Of a DNA stretch of 64,000 nucleotides, positions 44,974-57,140 are shown one piece after another. The DNA lies in the NCBI GenBank assembly GCA_037157565.1, contig JAZHRO010000073.1:93846001-93910000 (forward strand). Direction: 5' to 3'. The position numbers were made by a program, and so were the translations under genes. Numbering within the stretch: position 1 is the stretch's first letter; every line of letters starts with the position of its first letter. The notes under the pieces are model-generated. The model did no database searches, was not told the DNA's origin, and saw only the letters and a program-made list of their open reading frames with translations. Source of the stretch: Thalassia testudinum (taxonomy: Eukaryota > Streptophyta > Magnoliopsida > Alismatales > Hydrocharitaceae).

Positions 44974-47221
44974 TGATAAACACCAGTTTATCATTATTCT
45001 TATGCATTAAAACAAACCTAGCTCTTAGGATTATGCTCTGCAAATGGGTTTTTAGGTTGCATTTAGGCATAAATTAGGTTAGGCATGCATTGCATTTTTT
45101 ATTGTGTTTTTAATGTGTTTTTGTGAGTGTTAGGGATAAACAGATGGCCAGATCCCTCGAACCCTAGCACTCAAGAAGATAACTGGTGAAGGAGAATCTC
45201 TCACCAGCTGGAACTCAGCTTGATCCAGCTCACCATAGCTAGGATTCAGCTCACCTGAACTAGGGTTAGCTCATCCTAGCTCCATTCAGCTCATCTCAAC
45301 TGAATGGCAGCTCAAGAGAGCTCATCTTAGCTCACCCTATCTCAGGTCAGCTCTAATCCAGCTCAACTTAGCTGAGTCTAGCTCATCCTAGCTGCCATTA
45401 GTCCACAGGGAGCTCTAGCTAGCTTAGTTGAGTTGACTGGAGTTCACCCCAACTCAGGTCCAGCTACATCCAGCTCCACTCAACTCCAGCCAGCTGAAGA
45501 TGAATTTATTCCAGCTCAGGAAGCTCAAGTCCAGCTCCCATGGACTCAGCTTAGTTCAACTTAGTTGAGCTAAGCTACCTTAGCTACCTAAACTAGCTTA
45601 GTCCTCCCCAGGAGCACCAAACCCATCTCACCTCAGCACAATTCAGCAAAAGCCAGCTCACTTTAGCTTGGCTTAGCAGCTAACAAAGAACTAGCAAGCT
45701 AAGCCAGCTAGAGTAGCTCCATGCTAACATCTTCAGCAGCTGCCAACTACAATTCAGCTCCAGATGTCTTCTGTCCAGCTCCTCTCCACAAACCCTAGCT
45801 CTCATTGCCTCCTTCTCTACTCCACTACTAGCTAAGCTAGCTTAGCTTAGCTTAGCTTAGCTATGCTCCAGCTCCCTTGGCTTTTACCACCTAAAAACCC
45901 TACCTAACAACTCCAACTAGCTCCACCTAAGCTCCACATAAGCTAACCCTACTTCCACCTCACCTTGGCACCAACCTAGCCTACCCACTACCTCCAAAAG
46001 GCACCACTAAATGGTGCCAAAACCACCTATAACTACCCTTGTTTTGGCACCAAAAATTCCCTCCAAAAGTCCCCCCATCCTAACCCTACACCAACCCATA
46101 TAACCCATCCTAGCCACCCACCTACTCCTCCTTCTAGAACCATACTTGGTGCCACCTAAGCCCCCCTTCTAGAACCCATTTTGGTGCCAAGTTCAAGGGG
46201 TGCCACCACCCATAACCACCATCTAGGTAACCCTTGGGTTGGCACCAATCACCCTTAGCCCTAGGATCCCCAGCTACCCCCCATATCTTATCCTAGCCAT
46301 CCATTCCAAGAGCCACCTATGCCCCCTTCCTATGCTATATAAACCCATCACCCACCACCATTTTTTATCATCCTCCATTAGTGTTTAATTCCACCTAAAC
46401 CCACCTACACCCTACGACCAAGAAGAAGGAGTAGAGAAGGAGATTAAGTGGGCACATCACCAGCCCCTTTGGTGCCTTTTTCTCCCCACTCTCTTCAACT
46501 TGGGCCACTCCAAGGAGGAGGGCTATTCCACTTCAAGGAGGACGGCCAAGCAAAGGAGAAGAACCTAGGGTGGATGTCCACCCCTGGAGGAGGAGAATTG
46601 AAGGTGGTAGCTACCACCTTGGAGGACACCATCTTGGAGGAGCATACCAAGGAAGGAGAAGGAGGAGCCCTTTTCAATCTAGGAGCCACTAAGCTTGGAG
46701 CAAGGAGCTTCCCCTCTTCACCAACAATTCAAGAGGATTTGTGTTTTATTTTATTTGTTGCAATTATCTAGTAGTAGAAGCATTCCTCTACTAGGGTTTG
46801 TAAAACATTTTCTCTCCTTGAGTAAAGTTGTCTTTTCTTAATTATTTTCTTTTACTTTTACCTTAGTGTAATCACACCCTCTCTCTAGTTACTCTAGGTT
46901 CCCACCTACCTAGGTGAGCTTAGAGAGAAGAATTACTTGTCACTTAGGTTCTAGTTTAGTAAATTTAGGTGTTAGCCATCTTCCACCATCAATTTTATGT
47001 TGTGTTAGTTATTTCAAAACAAAAATTAAATATTTTAAAACACCAACAAGAAAGTTGATTTCCATTTCTGAGCAAGAGACCTAATTTTTGCAAACTTGCC
47101 TCCTTGGATGACCCTAATTACCCCACTATCTAGGTTTTATAAATTTTAAAAGCGTTTGCGATTTGGCTTGTTACAACGACCTAATAACCCACTTTTACAA
47201 ATCATGCCAAATTTTGCATCA
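44974..47221 (+). mobile_element. Solo LTR, family J copy 2
   Basis: 2248 bp between CTACT repeats (44969-44973 and 47222-47226). It starts TGATAAACACCAGTTTATCA and ends TTTTGCATCA. TATATAAA is at 46336-46343, and TACAACGAC (complement of tRNA-Asp nt 1-9) at 47172-47180. The AGCT-dense tract is at about 45200-45930. The 107-codon frame at 46448-46771 starts just after the expected transcription start but has no domain and no conservation as a frame in the other copies. Confidence 0.94.
46601..46620. repeat. Perfect 20-bp palindrome in J copy 2
   Basis: AAGGTGGTAGCTACCACCTT is its own reverse complement. J copy 1 has the same site with one changed central base (6930-6949). Confidence 0.9.
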
Positions 47222-47663
47222 CTACTCAACCGGGATTCCGACCTGTGGAACCGGTACATGCACAAATCAACACATAATGGAGTAGAAATTGGATTAGGTT
47301 AATCACTTTTTGTGTGCCTTAATTGGAGGTGCATCAGGGCCATTTGGTTGAATTGCTTGGGCCGCACCACCTAACTTAAAGCTGATTCATCTTGTAGCTT
47401 CCCTATAAGATTCAAATAATTAGGTCAAGCTAGGCACTCCATATTTCCTAAATTTATAATGGAAAATACTTGAACTTGTGCTTTCAAACTTGGTTTGCCT
47501 CACAAAACTTGGTTGAATACACCTAATATTTGAATCCTAAAAGTTACTAAGAAAGATTCTAACCATAAAACTCACTTCATCCTTAATAATTTTGCTTTTA
47601 AACTTTTGGTTGTGCAAATACACACATTCTCAACGAATTATTAAGGGCACAACCCATTAATAG

Positions 47664-49810
47664 CCTACCATCCGATTCTCTACTGTCGCTTTGGAGTGTA
47701 GTAGTCCTTAAAGAACCTAGCAACAACAAGGATGTGATCTATTGCTTCGAGAAGAGGGACCTGCATGTGAACTTCCTTGAACATAGATTTCAGGTCCTCG
47801 AAATTCCACGTGTCCTTTTTCCATGCTGCATCTCGCATTAGGGCCATGGGAAAAGGGACATGAATTTTAAGGTCTAGGGGCTTCTTTCCTTTATTCCAAG
47901 GAAGATGGCTTATGAGAGGAAGAGGGTTGTGAGCCATCTTGCGGTAGAGCACAGGAAAAATCATTACCCACTTGCCTAGGTAGCGGGTCCTATGTAGTCT
48001 TTGCTCTGCTTATGGTGACAACTTTTGCATCAGCATGTTGCCCATGAAGGGGCAGAGAAGCAGGTTGGTCTGGATACGTAGGGTTTGGCAACAGAGGTGG
48101 CTAACCAAGCCCATAACCAGGTGGTGTGGGAGGTGCTTGCAGAACAGCATGAGCCTGCCCCTGTGGTACTTGGAATCTAGGCAGGGAGCCCTGATTCTAC
48201 ACATATCTCTAGTTTGGGACAGGTTGGGAGGGCAAAGCTCCCTATGACCTATGCTCCTGCATCATCTGGTTTTGCGTGATTTGTGCGCTCTGTATTTGGT
48301 CAGCCATTGCCTTCATTATTCGTAGGTTGTCATGAGTAGATTTCCGAATTGATGCCTGCAATTCCTCCTTCAGAGACTCCTAAGGGTTGGCCCGCTTTAG
48401 AGGGTAGTTGGCAGCTTGGTGCAGCGGTTGATAAATAGAATGAGTTTGTTGCTGCTGAGATGGGAATGGTTACTGCCTTGGGTATGTGTTTTGCGCATTC
48501 CCATATTGTCAGGTTTGGTAGTGTGGAGCTTGACTCAGTCTCTGTGGGTTACCAGACCAGGAGAAATTGTGATGCTGGTGCTAACCAGGGTTATACGTTT
48601 CAGAATATGGGTTGCTACGCCCGTAACCTTGAATAGCATTGACATCTTCGTAGGTCGAAGACGTCTCAGATGTAAATTCATCAAAAGAATACACACTTGC
48701 ATCATCATATGGTGCATAACCCTGATTGTACTGCGCCAGATCCACTTTGTTCACAGGCTCTTGGTTTGTAGGATCCCACGGAGATGGAGAGAAAATATCC
48801 TGAGTGAATAGATATGTACGAGCAGAGGGGGCTCGGGATGCTTGAGAGGAGTAAGATGTAGCAGTGCTACCAAAAGATCCAGATCTTGCTCGCATTAATT
48901 CATCGAGCTTCTTATCGAACAGATCCACCTTATCCAGCTTTTTGGTGATAATGTTAATGTCAGCTTGAGCAGACTCGGCTTGAGCTTCATGGACACTGAC
49001 ACATTGCTATCCAGAGCGCTGGAACTGGTTCATTGAGGCGGCATTCATCGAGTTTTCTGCTAAGGACTCGAACAGTTCAAATGCGCTGTTCTCGTCCTTC
49101 GCAAGGAAATTTCCACCACTAGATGCATCAACCATGTATCGATGTGTGTCATCCTACCCATGCTAAAATACTTGTGCGAGGTGCCATTTGGTTACACCAT
49201 GGTGTGGGCACTTCCTAAGAAGATCGTGGAATCTACCCCAGGCATCATCCAGCTTCTCTCTAGGGCCTTGGGCAAAGGTCGTGATCGTGCACCTCATAGC
49301 ATTTGTTCGACTGATCAGGAAGAACTTTTCAAGGAATTTGTGACGTAATTCCTCCAAGGCTCCAATTGGCTTCCTGATAGTCTTGAACCAATAAGCAGGT
49401 TTATCCTTGAGAGAAAAAGGAAAAAGCTTCATGAGGGCAATTCCGATATCTACATTTCTGGGTCAAACTGACTCTGCAATCCGACTCAGATCTTCGATGT
49501 ACTGGAAGGGATCCTCATTCAAGTTTCCATGGAAATGAGTCTGAATCAGACTTATGATATTCGACTTCAACTCGAATGCAACTCTGCCTGCGGGAATCCA
49601 GACTTGAGGTGCTATAATTATTGCCGTCAGATTGTAGAAGTCCTACAGTTGTTCTCCTTGTGGAGGATGCTACATCGTGTCGAGTGTCGTGAAAATCCTA
49701 TCAATGCTCTGCATGTATTTCTGTTCCGTTTCCTCAACCCTGGCTTCCAGATGAGCCACTAGGTCCTGATTCTGAGGGTCCTGACCAACTCGAGGATCAT
49801 GATTAGCCAT
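47664..49810 (-). pseudogene. gag: gag of element G2, broken, with start of the protease region
   Basis: The minus-strand ATG at 49810-49808 reads MANHDPRVGQDPQNQD. The gag domain at 49432-49163 has LFPFSLKDKPAYWF, FLEKFF and the AWGRFHDLLRKCPHHGVTKW block. A long open stretch at 48928-48581 carries the LDKxDLFDKKLDELM segment and a Ser/Tyr-rich part. Stops fall at Trp, Arg and Gln positions. The piece at 47964-47680 (DLKSMFKEVHMQVPLLEAIDH) is the start of the protease region, matching G1 at 58300-58180. Translation would end at the F junction. Confidence 0.88.
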
Positions 49811-51088
49811 CTCAGCTAATCGAGTGGAAGAAGGTTGAGAAGTGAGGTTGTGCGAAAATCACCTTTGCCGCCTTGGGTTCGACTCCCAAGGTCCCACAAG
49901 TTTAGGTCCTAACGACCTTCTTCCTTTCATACATCAACTCAAAGGGTTGGTGTAGTCAAGCAGAACAAGGCTAAGACCTTGTTAATCAGAGTGGTCCTTT
50001 AGATCGAATGACTGAATTTTTCGTTTAAGTTTGTATTATTAAAAAAAAATTCAATGAGGGACCAACAACAAGGAATTCCCGCCTCTCAGGCTAACCCGGA
50101 TAGGCTGGTTACGAGGGGACTAAAAAGAAGGTTCTTCCTTCGACTTTCCCCTCTGGTTCCGTTACCTTGCAGTCGTGGTCATTTGACACTACCATGCAAA
50201 CTTAGACACCAGGTTTTCAAGGAGACGTTGGAACTACCCAGTAGTTTCAAGGCAAATGCAGGTTATTTAATATATTTTTGTGAATTTTAACCTGTTTCTT
50301 CAATTTAGTAGATGGTGGGTGGTCTACAAGGTGACTCGCCTCACCGACTTAATCTTGGGCTCGTCAAAGTCCAAGTTATTCTATGTGATCCGATTGGCTC
50401 ATGCACTTCTAAGTTTCTTTTTTTTTTTCAAATTGAGGATAACAATTCAAATGTATACTATAAAGTAAGATGGAATCCAAATGATTTGAAACTTAGCAAG
50501 AAGATTTCTTTTTCAATAAGATTTTTAGAGAGTATTTTTCAAAAATTTTTACTATTTTCAACAATTAGTTATGAATTTTTAACAAACTAGGGGTCAAATC
50601 TAGGACTTAGACCCCTTGTTGGTTTTTCTATTGGAAACAATACCAAATATGATCCAAAAATTTTGTAAAAATATGACAAAGGAAGCTAATTTTATAATCT
50701 TTCAAACACCACAAATTGTGAGTAAATCTAATTTGTATGTTGGTCAGAATTGATTTCTAAATTTCATAAAAGTTCTATTTTCAACCAATCTATCCAGTAT
50801 GTACTCAATGAATTTTTAAAAATTCCACAGAAGGAATTTATTTTCGTGAATGGTGGATTTGGAAAGATAATTTGAATATCTAGTTCCAGTCCAAATTTTA
50901 GGATTTTTGGAGCATCATAAATAGTGCTATTGAATTTTAAAGATGACACTTAATTTCTAGCCGAGTTTTTAATAAGAATGTGTGCACCTGATTTTTGCAG
51001 CACCCGCAGTGCCTCATTTGCCACTTCGTACCATTGTACCTGCACACAAAAATACTATATTAGAGATGAAATCAAAAGTCACTGTGCC
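49811..51088 (-). other. 5' leader of element G2
   Basis: No gene. It aligns near gag with D's leader and contains AT-rich parts at 50400-50960. Confidence 0.78.
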
Positions 51089-51106
51089 TCCCCGACAACG
51101 ACGTTA
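51089..51106 (-). other. Primer binding site of G2 (tRNA-Asp), degenerate
   Basis: On the minus strand it ends GTTGTCGGGGA and matches 13-14 of 18 bases of the tRNA-Asp complement; its first bases (TAACGTC) have decayed by transitions. Confidence 0.85.
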
Positions 51107-51109
51107 ATT

Positions 51110-52749
51110 TGTTCAGGGCGTAGATTGCGTAAAAGATGACCGCGTTGTAGTATAGTGCGAAATACGTCTCGAGCAAATAAATTAAGGAAACTAGTGAGTC
51201 CCGGTCAATCACAAGGAAGCAGGAAGCACTTTTGATTTCGTTCATTTGTTCCTAATATAATTACTAAATAGCATAGACAAAATATCATAGTATATATATC
51301 AATCATAGAGTTTGAACATGAATTGCATACATTTAACTAAACAAATTATAACATAAACATAAACTACTTATGTAATAGAAACAAGGGCACCACGGGTGGT
51401 TCATGGTGGCCTTCTGGAGAGGTTGGGAAGAGTAGCAACGATCCATCGGGGTGGCCCAATAGACGCTTCAGATGGAGATGCAGAGACGGAGGTAGAGAAG
51501 ATGGGAAGAAGAAGGGAGAGGAGTTGTAGGAGGAGGAAGAAGAAAGCTAATGAATACCTTCAAAGCGGACCCTTAGGCCTCTTTTTATAGCTTCTACGAA
51601 GAGCATTTAGGGCATTTGAGCCCTTAATTTCATGCGAAGGCTTCAGTTTAATCAAATCTGTTGATCAGGAGATCAATGGTCTTGATTAAGTCTTCCAAAT
51701 TCTTCTTCCATCCACGGTTTGATCTGGTGCTGACATGTGGTGCACTATGCACCCTTGGATCTGCATTCGACGGCCTCTGCTCGCCCGTCTCTCGCTGCTT
51801 CACCCGCATGCCTACCACACAGTGCTTAAACGTGCCTCAAATCCTAAGCTTTATCAGTCGTCAAATCTCTCAATCGGACGGCTTAAAAGCGTGCACCGCA
51901 CCCGGCTAACTCCTAGGGCGTGTCATCACGCGCATCTTCATCCGACTCTCCTACACCCGCCACGTGTCCACGCTTAATCTGCCCGATGAAGATCCTATGG
52001 TCGAATTTCATCCGCGCGCGGCTGACTCCCACATAGCGACTCGAACCCACGTCGCACGTTGGATGTTAAGCACTCTCTCTGTTGCACTATGCACGTGGAT
52101 TGTTGCGATTTACAAATCCTGTGTAGCCGCCCTTGGCCGTTGGATGGAAATCCAACGATTGAGATCTCACCCTCATTTAATGAAGCGGCTGGAAGCAGGC
52201 GACGTGGATGCATCACGGCCGTTGGATGACGATCCAATGGTCCATGGCTTCCCTTCCCAGATTGGGGCACAGTGAGGGTTGGCTACAATGGCACCACATG
52301 GCTCCATCATGGTCGTCCATCTTCTTCTGAGTATCTGACGAAGTAGGCCTTCGATTAAGTTAATTTCTATGTCGTTGGACTGCGAACATCGATTTGGATC
52401 CATTCGTGCGGTTGGATTTGTCATCTGAGGTCTAGATATTCTTTAATTTGCCCCTTGGCTCCTGCTTCTTCTGTGGATTCCCTAGGGTGCTACGGGAGTC
52501 TGATTGATGCACTCTTGGAAGTGTCGGACTGCAGTCGTCATTCTGAATAGATCCATATGGTTGGATCGGTCATCCACAGCCTTGAATTACCTACAATTAT
52601 TAATACCTCTCAACTAGCACATTATTATGTATAAAACAAATAAATCATCTAAGATGCAAAGTATTATGTGTATGCATGCAAAATGCCCATGTTAAGCTAG
52701 GTTCTACCTCAATTCAGACAAATTAGGGCCTATGATTGTTGCATAATCA
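51110..52749 (-). repeat. LTR shared by G1 (3' LTR) and G2 (5' LTR)
   Basis: 1640 bp on the minus strand from TGATTATGCAACAATCATAGG. It has a polypurine tract on its upstream side (52750-52764, belonging to G1) and a primer site on its downstream side (51106-51089, belonging to G2). CGTTGTAGTATAGTG at 51143-51157 equals tRNA-Asp nt 3-17. The frames at 51396-52424 are chance. Confidence 0.92.
51143..51157 (+). other. tRNA-Asp 5'-end copy in U5 (complement in element sense)
   Basis: 15 of 15 bases equal nt 3-17 of plant tRNA-Asp(GUC), 33 bp from the LTR end. It is not a tRNA gene: the anticodon arm and 3' half are absent. In the element's own RNA it is the complement and could pair with the primer tRNA's D-arm. 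Confidence 0.8.
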
Positions 52750-52766
52750 TACCCCCATGCCTAAAT
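52750..52766 (-). promoter_or_regulatory. Polypurine tract of G1
   Basis: On the minus strand TTTAGGCATGGGGGTA adjoins the LTR start, as in A, E and H. Confidence 0.87.
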
Positions 52767-54464
52767 CTTGCTAGTCCCTAGCAAGTGTAAGATTAAATGC
52801 ATTTTATCGAAAGTTTAACTGAAGGTTTATTTCTTTTTGTTTCATCCAAAAATTCAGAATCTAGATAACCATAAATATGTAATGTTGTAGCTTTTGCAAC
52901 GGATCCAAGCGAAGAGTCAATACACATTTAAATATTATACTTGACCCTTAGTAAAATTCTATTGGGATAAGCAAATATCTTCTCTCGGGGATATAAACTA
53001 TTCTCTAATTTTAGCCTCGACTTTTGGCTTAGGTAGAAGACGTCTGAGTTAACTGGATTTGTATTTGGTGGCTCACTCTCTTCTGATGCTACATAGAGAC
53101 TAGTATTTCATAATCTAGATTTCTAGGTTATTGAATAATTTAACTTAGAGAGAGGCTAGAAAACTATGCTCTCTTTAATCTTTTGTACTTTTTATTTTCT
53201 CTTTCTCTATTTTTTTTCTTTTCGTTTTCTTTTTCTTCCTGAGCTCACATCTCACTAGATTTGCAACTATATTTGGTGGTTATGCATGGCATTACACTTT
53301 AATTAGGTTTCAATAACCCTACGACTAAGTCAAATCCCTCAGCCCGTATTTAGGCAGTCAAAAATACAAAAAAAATAGGTTAAGGCTATTATTGGTGGTT
53401 TATGGCGATGTAGGTGTTTTTACCCCAAAACACTTTGACCCACATAAGTCACACTTCTTAGCATAACACTTTTTTTTTTTCAAGCAAATATCTCTTTTGT
53501 ATGTTTTTTTTTATATCTACTGGCACAATGCCATTACAAACATGACATAATGCAACAATGCAACACGACATACATACTTTTATTCATGAGACATTATTTG
53601 GGATTTTTGGGGATGACCAAGAGGATCTTGGGTGGCCTATTTGGTGGAAGTGCCTACTCTCAGCACTTGGTAGGGAACGGATAGGACGATGTATTTCTGA
53701 GCTTGACATTAGTACCCTCCTTTAGCTGAGGATTCCGTAGAGGATGGTCATGACCATCCACCTTAGTCTTAGTTTTAACAGAACCCACTCTTTGTGTTTT
53801 TTCCTTATTTGGTGCCACTCATATGGAATTTCTCACAAAATTTGTATGCAAGAACTAAGAGCAAAAACTATGCCCATCTCCAAGTGTCATTATTCAATTA
53901 TTCAAAATTACAGATTCCTTACATTAGCTTTAGAGCACTAGTTGACTCTCTACTCTCATCTCACATATGTTTTGGTGGATCCAGTAGAAGATGGTTCACT
54001 TGACTCCCTGATTGCTGTCCAAGGGTTCAGGAGAAGAACCAATGCTTCTTCTCAACAAACTAGAGATGTCTATCGGTTTTCATAGCGGATCCATTGCAAA
54101 TTCTACATGCAGATGTGAGGTTATACCAGATTCTATGCTTAGAAATAATAAATCTTTAATAAAACCTCTTAATAAAATGATTTAATACCCTACTTGTTGC
54201 CAGAAAATTTTTAGTTTTTATGGACTACCCCCCCTTGCCTAAGTGTTTGCATGTCCTCATGCATGAATAAAAGAAATAAGGAAGGGTGTATGTGGATAGA
54301 AATCACCTGGAACTGCTTTTGAGTTGTCGTTCAGCTCATGCCATCACTACAATGCCATACACAATATGGAAAACAATATGCGAAAATGAAATATGCTATG
54401 TATATATGGTATGTATATATGTATACGTGCTGAGTTTAATGCCTCCAGCTGGGCAACTCATCAG
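52767..54464 (-). other. 3' untranslated region of G1
   Basis: No gene and no env-like frame. It has T-rich runs at 53200-53240 and 53465-53520. The second polypurine module is at its upstream end. Confidence 0.78.
54224..54260 (-). promoter_or_regulatory. Second polypurine tract module of G1
   Basis: On the minus strand ATGAGGACAT is followed after 14 bases by AAGGGGGGTAGT, about 1.47 kb before the LTR and about 200 bp after the pol stop. Confidence 0.6.
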
Positions 54465-55850
54465 TCACACGTCCTCGAGAAGATGTATTATTTCTTCAGC
54501 AGGAGGAGGTTCCTGGGTAAAAAATGGTTTGAGGCGCTGGTCATTAATCGTAAAAACATGCCCAGATTTTGGGTCTCTAATTTGGACCGCCCTGTTAGGA
54601 TACGGGTGGACCACCAGAAATGGCCCAGTCCACTTGGACTTGAGCTTTCCCGCAAAGAATTTGAGTCAGGAGTCAAACAACCAGACTAGCTGGTTTAGTG
54701 CAAACTCCTTCCTCCGAATGTGTCGATCATGGAAAGCCTTTATCTTGTCTTTGTATATTTTTGCATTCTCGTAAGCTTCCCACCTAATCTCCTTCAACTC
54801 ATTGAGCTGGAGCTTCCTTTCAAAACCTCTGGCCTCAAGGTTAAAATTACACTTCTGCAGTACCCAAAAGGCACGATGCTCCAGCTCTGTAGGAAGGTGA
54901 TAGGCCTTTCCATACACCATGCAGTACGGTGACATTCCGAGCGGGGCCTTGTACGTAGTCCGATATGCCCATAGTGCATCAATCAACCAATTGACCAATC
55001 TTTCCTATCAAGTCTAACTATCTTTTGAAGGAGAAGCTTGATTTTACGGTTTGATACTTCAGCCTGCCCATTGATCTGTGGGTGATATGGGGTTGCAATG
55101 CGGTGCTACACCCCGTATTTCTTCAATAATAACCTGAAATGGGCATGGATGAAGTGACTACCCCCATCGCTTATCAGGGTGCGAGGAACTCCGAATCTCG
55201 CAAAAATGAATTCCCGGACGAAGGATATAAGCTCATCTTGCCGGGATAGCTTCTACCCACTTTGAGACATAGTCTACTGTGAGGAGTATGTACTCAAAGG
55301 CATGCAAGTTCGGGAAGGGGCCCATAAGTTCGATTCCCCAGATGTCGAATACTTCTACGACAAGAATAGATTGGAGAGGCATCATGTCTCTCCGGGTCAT
55401 AGAACCGACCACCTGGCATCGCTTACAGCACTTGGCAAACTCGTGTGTATCTCTGAAAATGGTTGGCCAGAAAAGCCTTGACTGCAAAATCTTTGCAACG
55501 ATCTTTCGGCCCAAGAAATAACCCCCACAAGCATCACTGTGGTAAAGGATAGCACACTAGAGATTTTTGAATCAGGGACACATCTACGGATGATCTGATC
55601 AACCCCAATGCGAAAGAACAATGGGTTGCCCCAAAAATAGAATTTAGCCTCTGATATAAATTTGAGTTTTTGACCCTTGGATAATCCCACAGGTAGCCTT
55701 CCTGTGACAAGATAGTTTGCTATATCAGCATACCAAGGAAACTCAATAGAGTTGATGGACAACAGAGACTCAACTGGAAATCGGTCTAATATCGGTGGGG
55801 AGTATAGAATATAGTCTCGGTCTAGCCGAGACAAGCGATCTACCACAACA
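54465..55850 (-). pseudogene. Integrase of element G1, broken
   Basis: From 55850 leftward: NVVVDRLSR, the zinc-binding domain with KRCQ (about 55425), the core with WGIELMGPF at about 55340 (Glu where A has the first catalytic Asp), then after frame changes ISDGGSHF (about 55165) and [10 protein letters not shown] (about 55060). The C-terminal part at 54998-54666 has [14 protein letters not shown] and NFNLEARGF. After one stop (about 54665) comes SKWTGPFLVVHPYPNRAV and the end of pol at TGA 54467-54465. At least two frameshifts. Confidence 0.9.
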
Positions 55851-57140
55851 TTATGTGCTCCGACTTTGTCATGGATCTTGACATCGAACTCCTGCAAAAG
55901 AAGGATCCATCTGATAAGGTGGGGTTTAGCGTCCTTCTTTGCCAACAAATGTTGGAGGGTGGAATGGTCAGTGTAGATGATAACTTTGGACTCGAGTATG
56001 ACTTGAATTTCTCTAACTCGAATAACACAGCTAGCAATTCTTTCTTAGTGATTGTATAGTTACGTTGAGACTTGGTCAGCGTTTTGATAGCGTAGTTTAT
56101 TACGAATGGATGGCACTCCTGACACTGGCCAAGAACGGTTCCGATAGCGAAGTCGAAGGCATCACACATCATCTCGAAGTCGAGAGACCAGTCGGGAGGT
56201 TAGAGAATAGGTGCACTTGAACCAGTGCTTCACAAGGTCTCGAAAGCACTGAGACACGAGGAGTTGAAATCAAAGGGTGTGTTGGTTACCAGAAGATTCG
56301 TTAATGGACAAGCAATTTTCGAGAATTGTAGAATGAATCTATGATAAAATCCGACATGCCTTAAGAATGATTTGATTTGCCTAACCAAGCTAGACGGAGG
56401 TAATTGCGAAATGATTTCAGACTTAGCTTTGTAGACCTTGAGTCCATTATAGGAGATCTTGTGACCTAGTACGATGCCATCCCTCACCATAAAATGGCTT
56501 TTTTTCCCATGAAAGTACAAGGTTAACTTCTATACATCTCCTCAGGATCTTTGTGAGGTTATCAAGATAAAACGAGAAATCGTCTCCAAACACGGAGAAG
56601 TCGTCCATGAACACTTCTACGTATTCCCTGATCATGTCTGAAAAGATGGTCATCATGCATCACTGAAAAGTAGCTGGTGCATTGTAGAGGCTGAAAGGCA
56701 TCCGCTTAAAAGCAAATGTTTCGAAGGGACATATAAAAGTCATCTTGTCTTGATCTTCTGGGTTGATCGCTACTTGATTGTACCCGGAGTATCCATCCAT
56801 AAAGCAGAAGAAACTATGCCCAGCCATCCATTCTAAAATCTGATCAATAAAGGGTAAAGGAAATTGATCCTTTTTGGTAGCCGAGTTTAGCTTCCTGTAA
56901 TCAATGCAGACCCACCAGGAAGTCGTGGTGCGAGTCGGGATGGATTCGCCCAATTCATTTTTTATCACGGTGAGTCTCACCTTTTTGGGCACAATCTGAA
57001 TGGGACTCACCCACTGGCTATCAAAAATTTGATAGATAATGCCTGCGTCCAGCCATTTAATTATCTCCTTCTTGACAACCTCCAACATATTTGGATTTTG
57101 GCATCTTTGAGGTTGTCTCGATGGTCTCACCCCTTCATCA
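55851..57140 (-). pseudogene. pol: Reverse transcriptase and RNase H of element G1, broken
   Basis: RT enters from the long frame (57808-56660) with NPNMLEVVKKEIIKW, SWWVCIDYRKLNSA and FAFKRMPFSLYNAPATF. After a stop it continues with the catalytic FMDDF box (56597-56611). A frameshift at about 56510 leads to the thumb with IKSFLRHVGFYHRF. RNase H starts with MMCDAFDFA at 56172, then KKELLAV; another shift breaks it near 55960. The fingers-palm part is among the longest open stretches in the window. Confidence 0.92.

Larger units (their letters stand above)
42760..47663 (+). mobile_element. Element F: 5' part of an E/B-family element
   Basis: 5' LTR, primer site and leader are present; then the leader stops at about 47663 against minus-strand gag of G2. 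Everything downstream of the leader (coding part, 3' LTR) is missing, so no target duplication can be checked. A J solo LTR lies within the leader. Confidence 0.85.
44586..47663 (+). other. 5' leader of element F, interrupted by J copy 2
   Basis: 44586-44973 and 47227-47663 join into one leader matching E's 27630-28460, including the CCGACCTGTGG and GGGCACAACC blocks. No gene. Confidence 0.82.
47664..52749 (-). mobile_element. Element G2: minus-strand Athila-like element, 3' part lost
   Basis: On the minus strand: 5' LTR (52749-51110), primer site, leader, gag and the first bases of the protease region, ending at the junction with F at about 47664. Its 5' LTR is at the same time the 3' LTR of G1. 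Confidence 0.87.

Noticed and set aside
46448..46771. A 107-codon protein encoded just after the J promoter
   Set aside because: The frame is not kept in J1 or J3 and no domain is visible.
51143..51215. A host tRNA-Asp gene, since 51143-51157 matches the tRNA 5' end exactly
   Set aside because: The rest of the cloverleaf is missing: no GTC anticodon arm and no paired acceptor stem. The same short segment recurs at the same LTR position in other elements.
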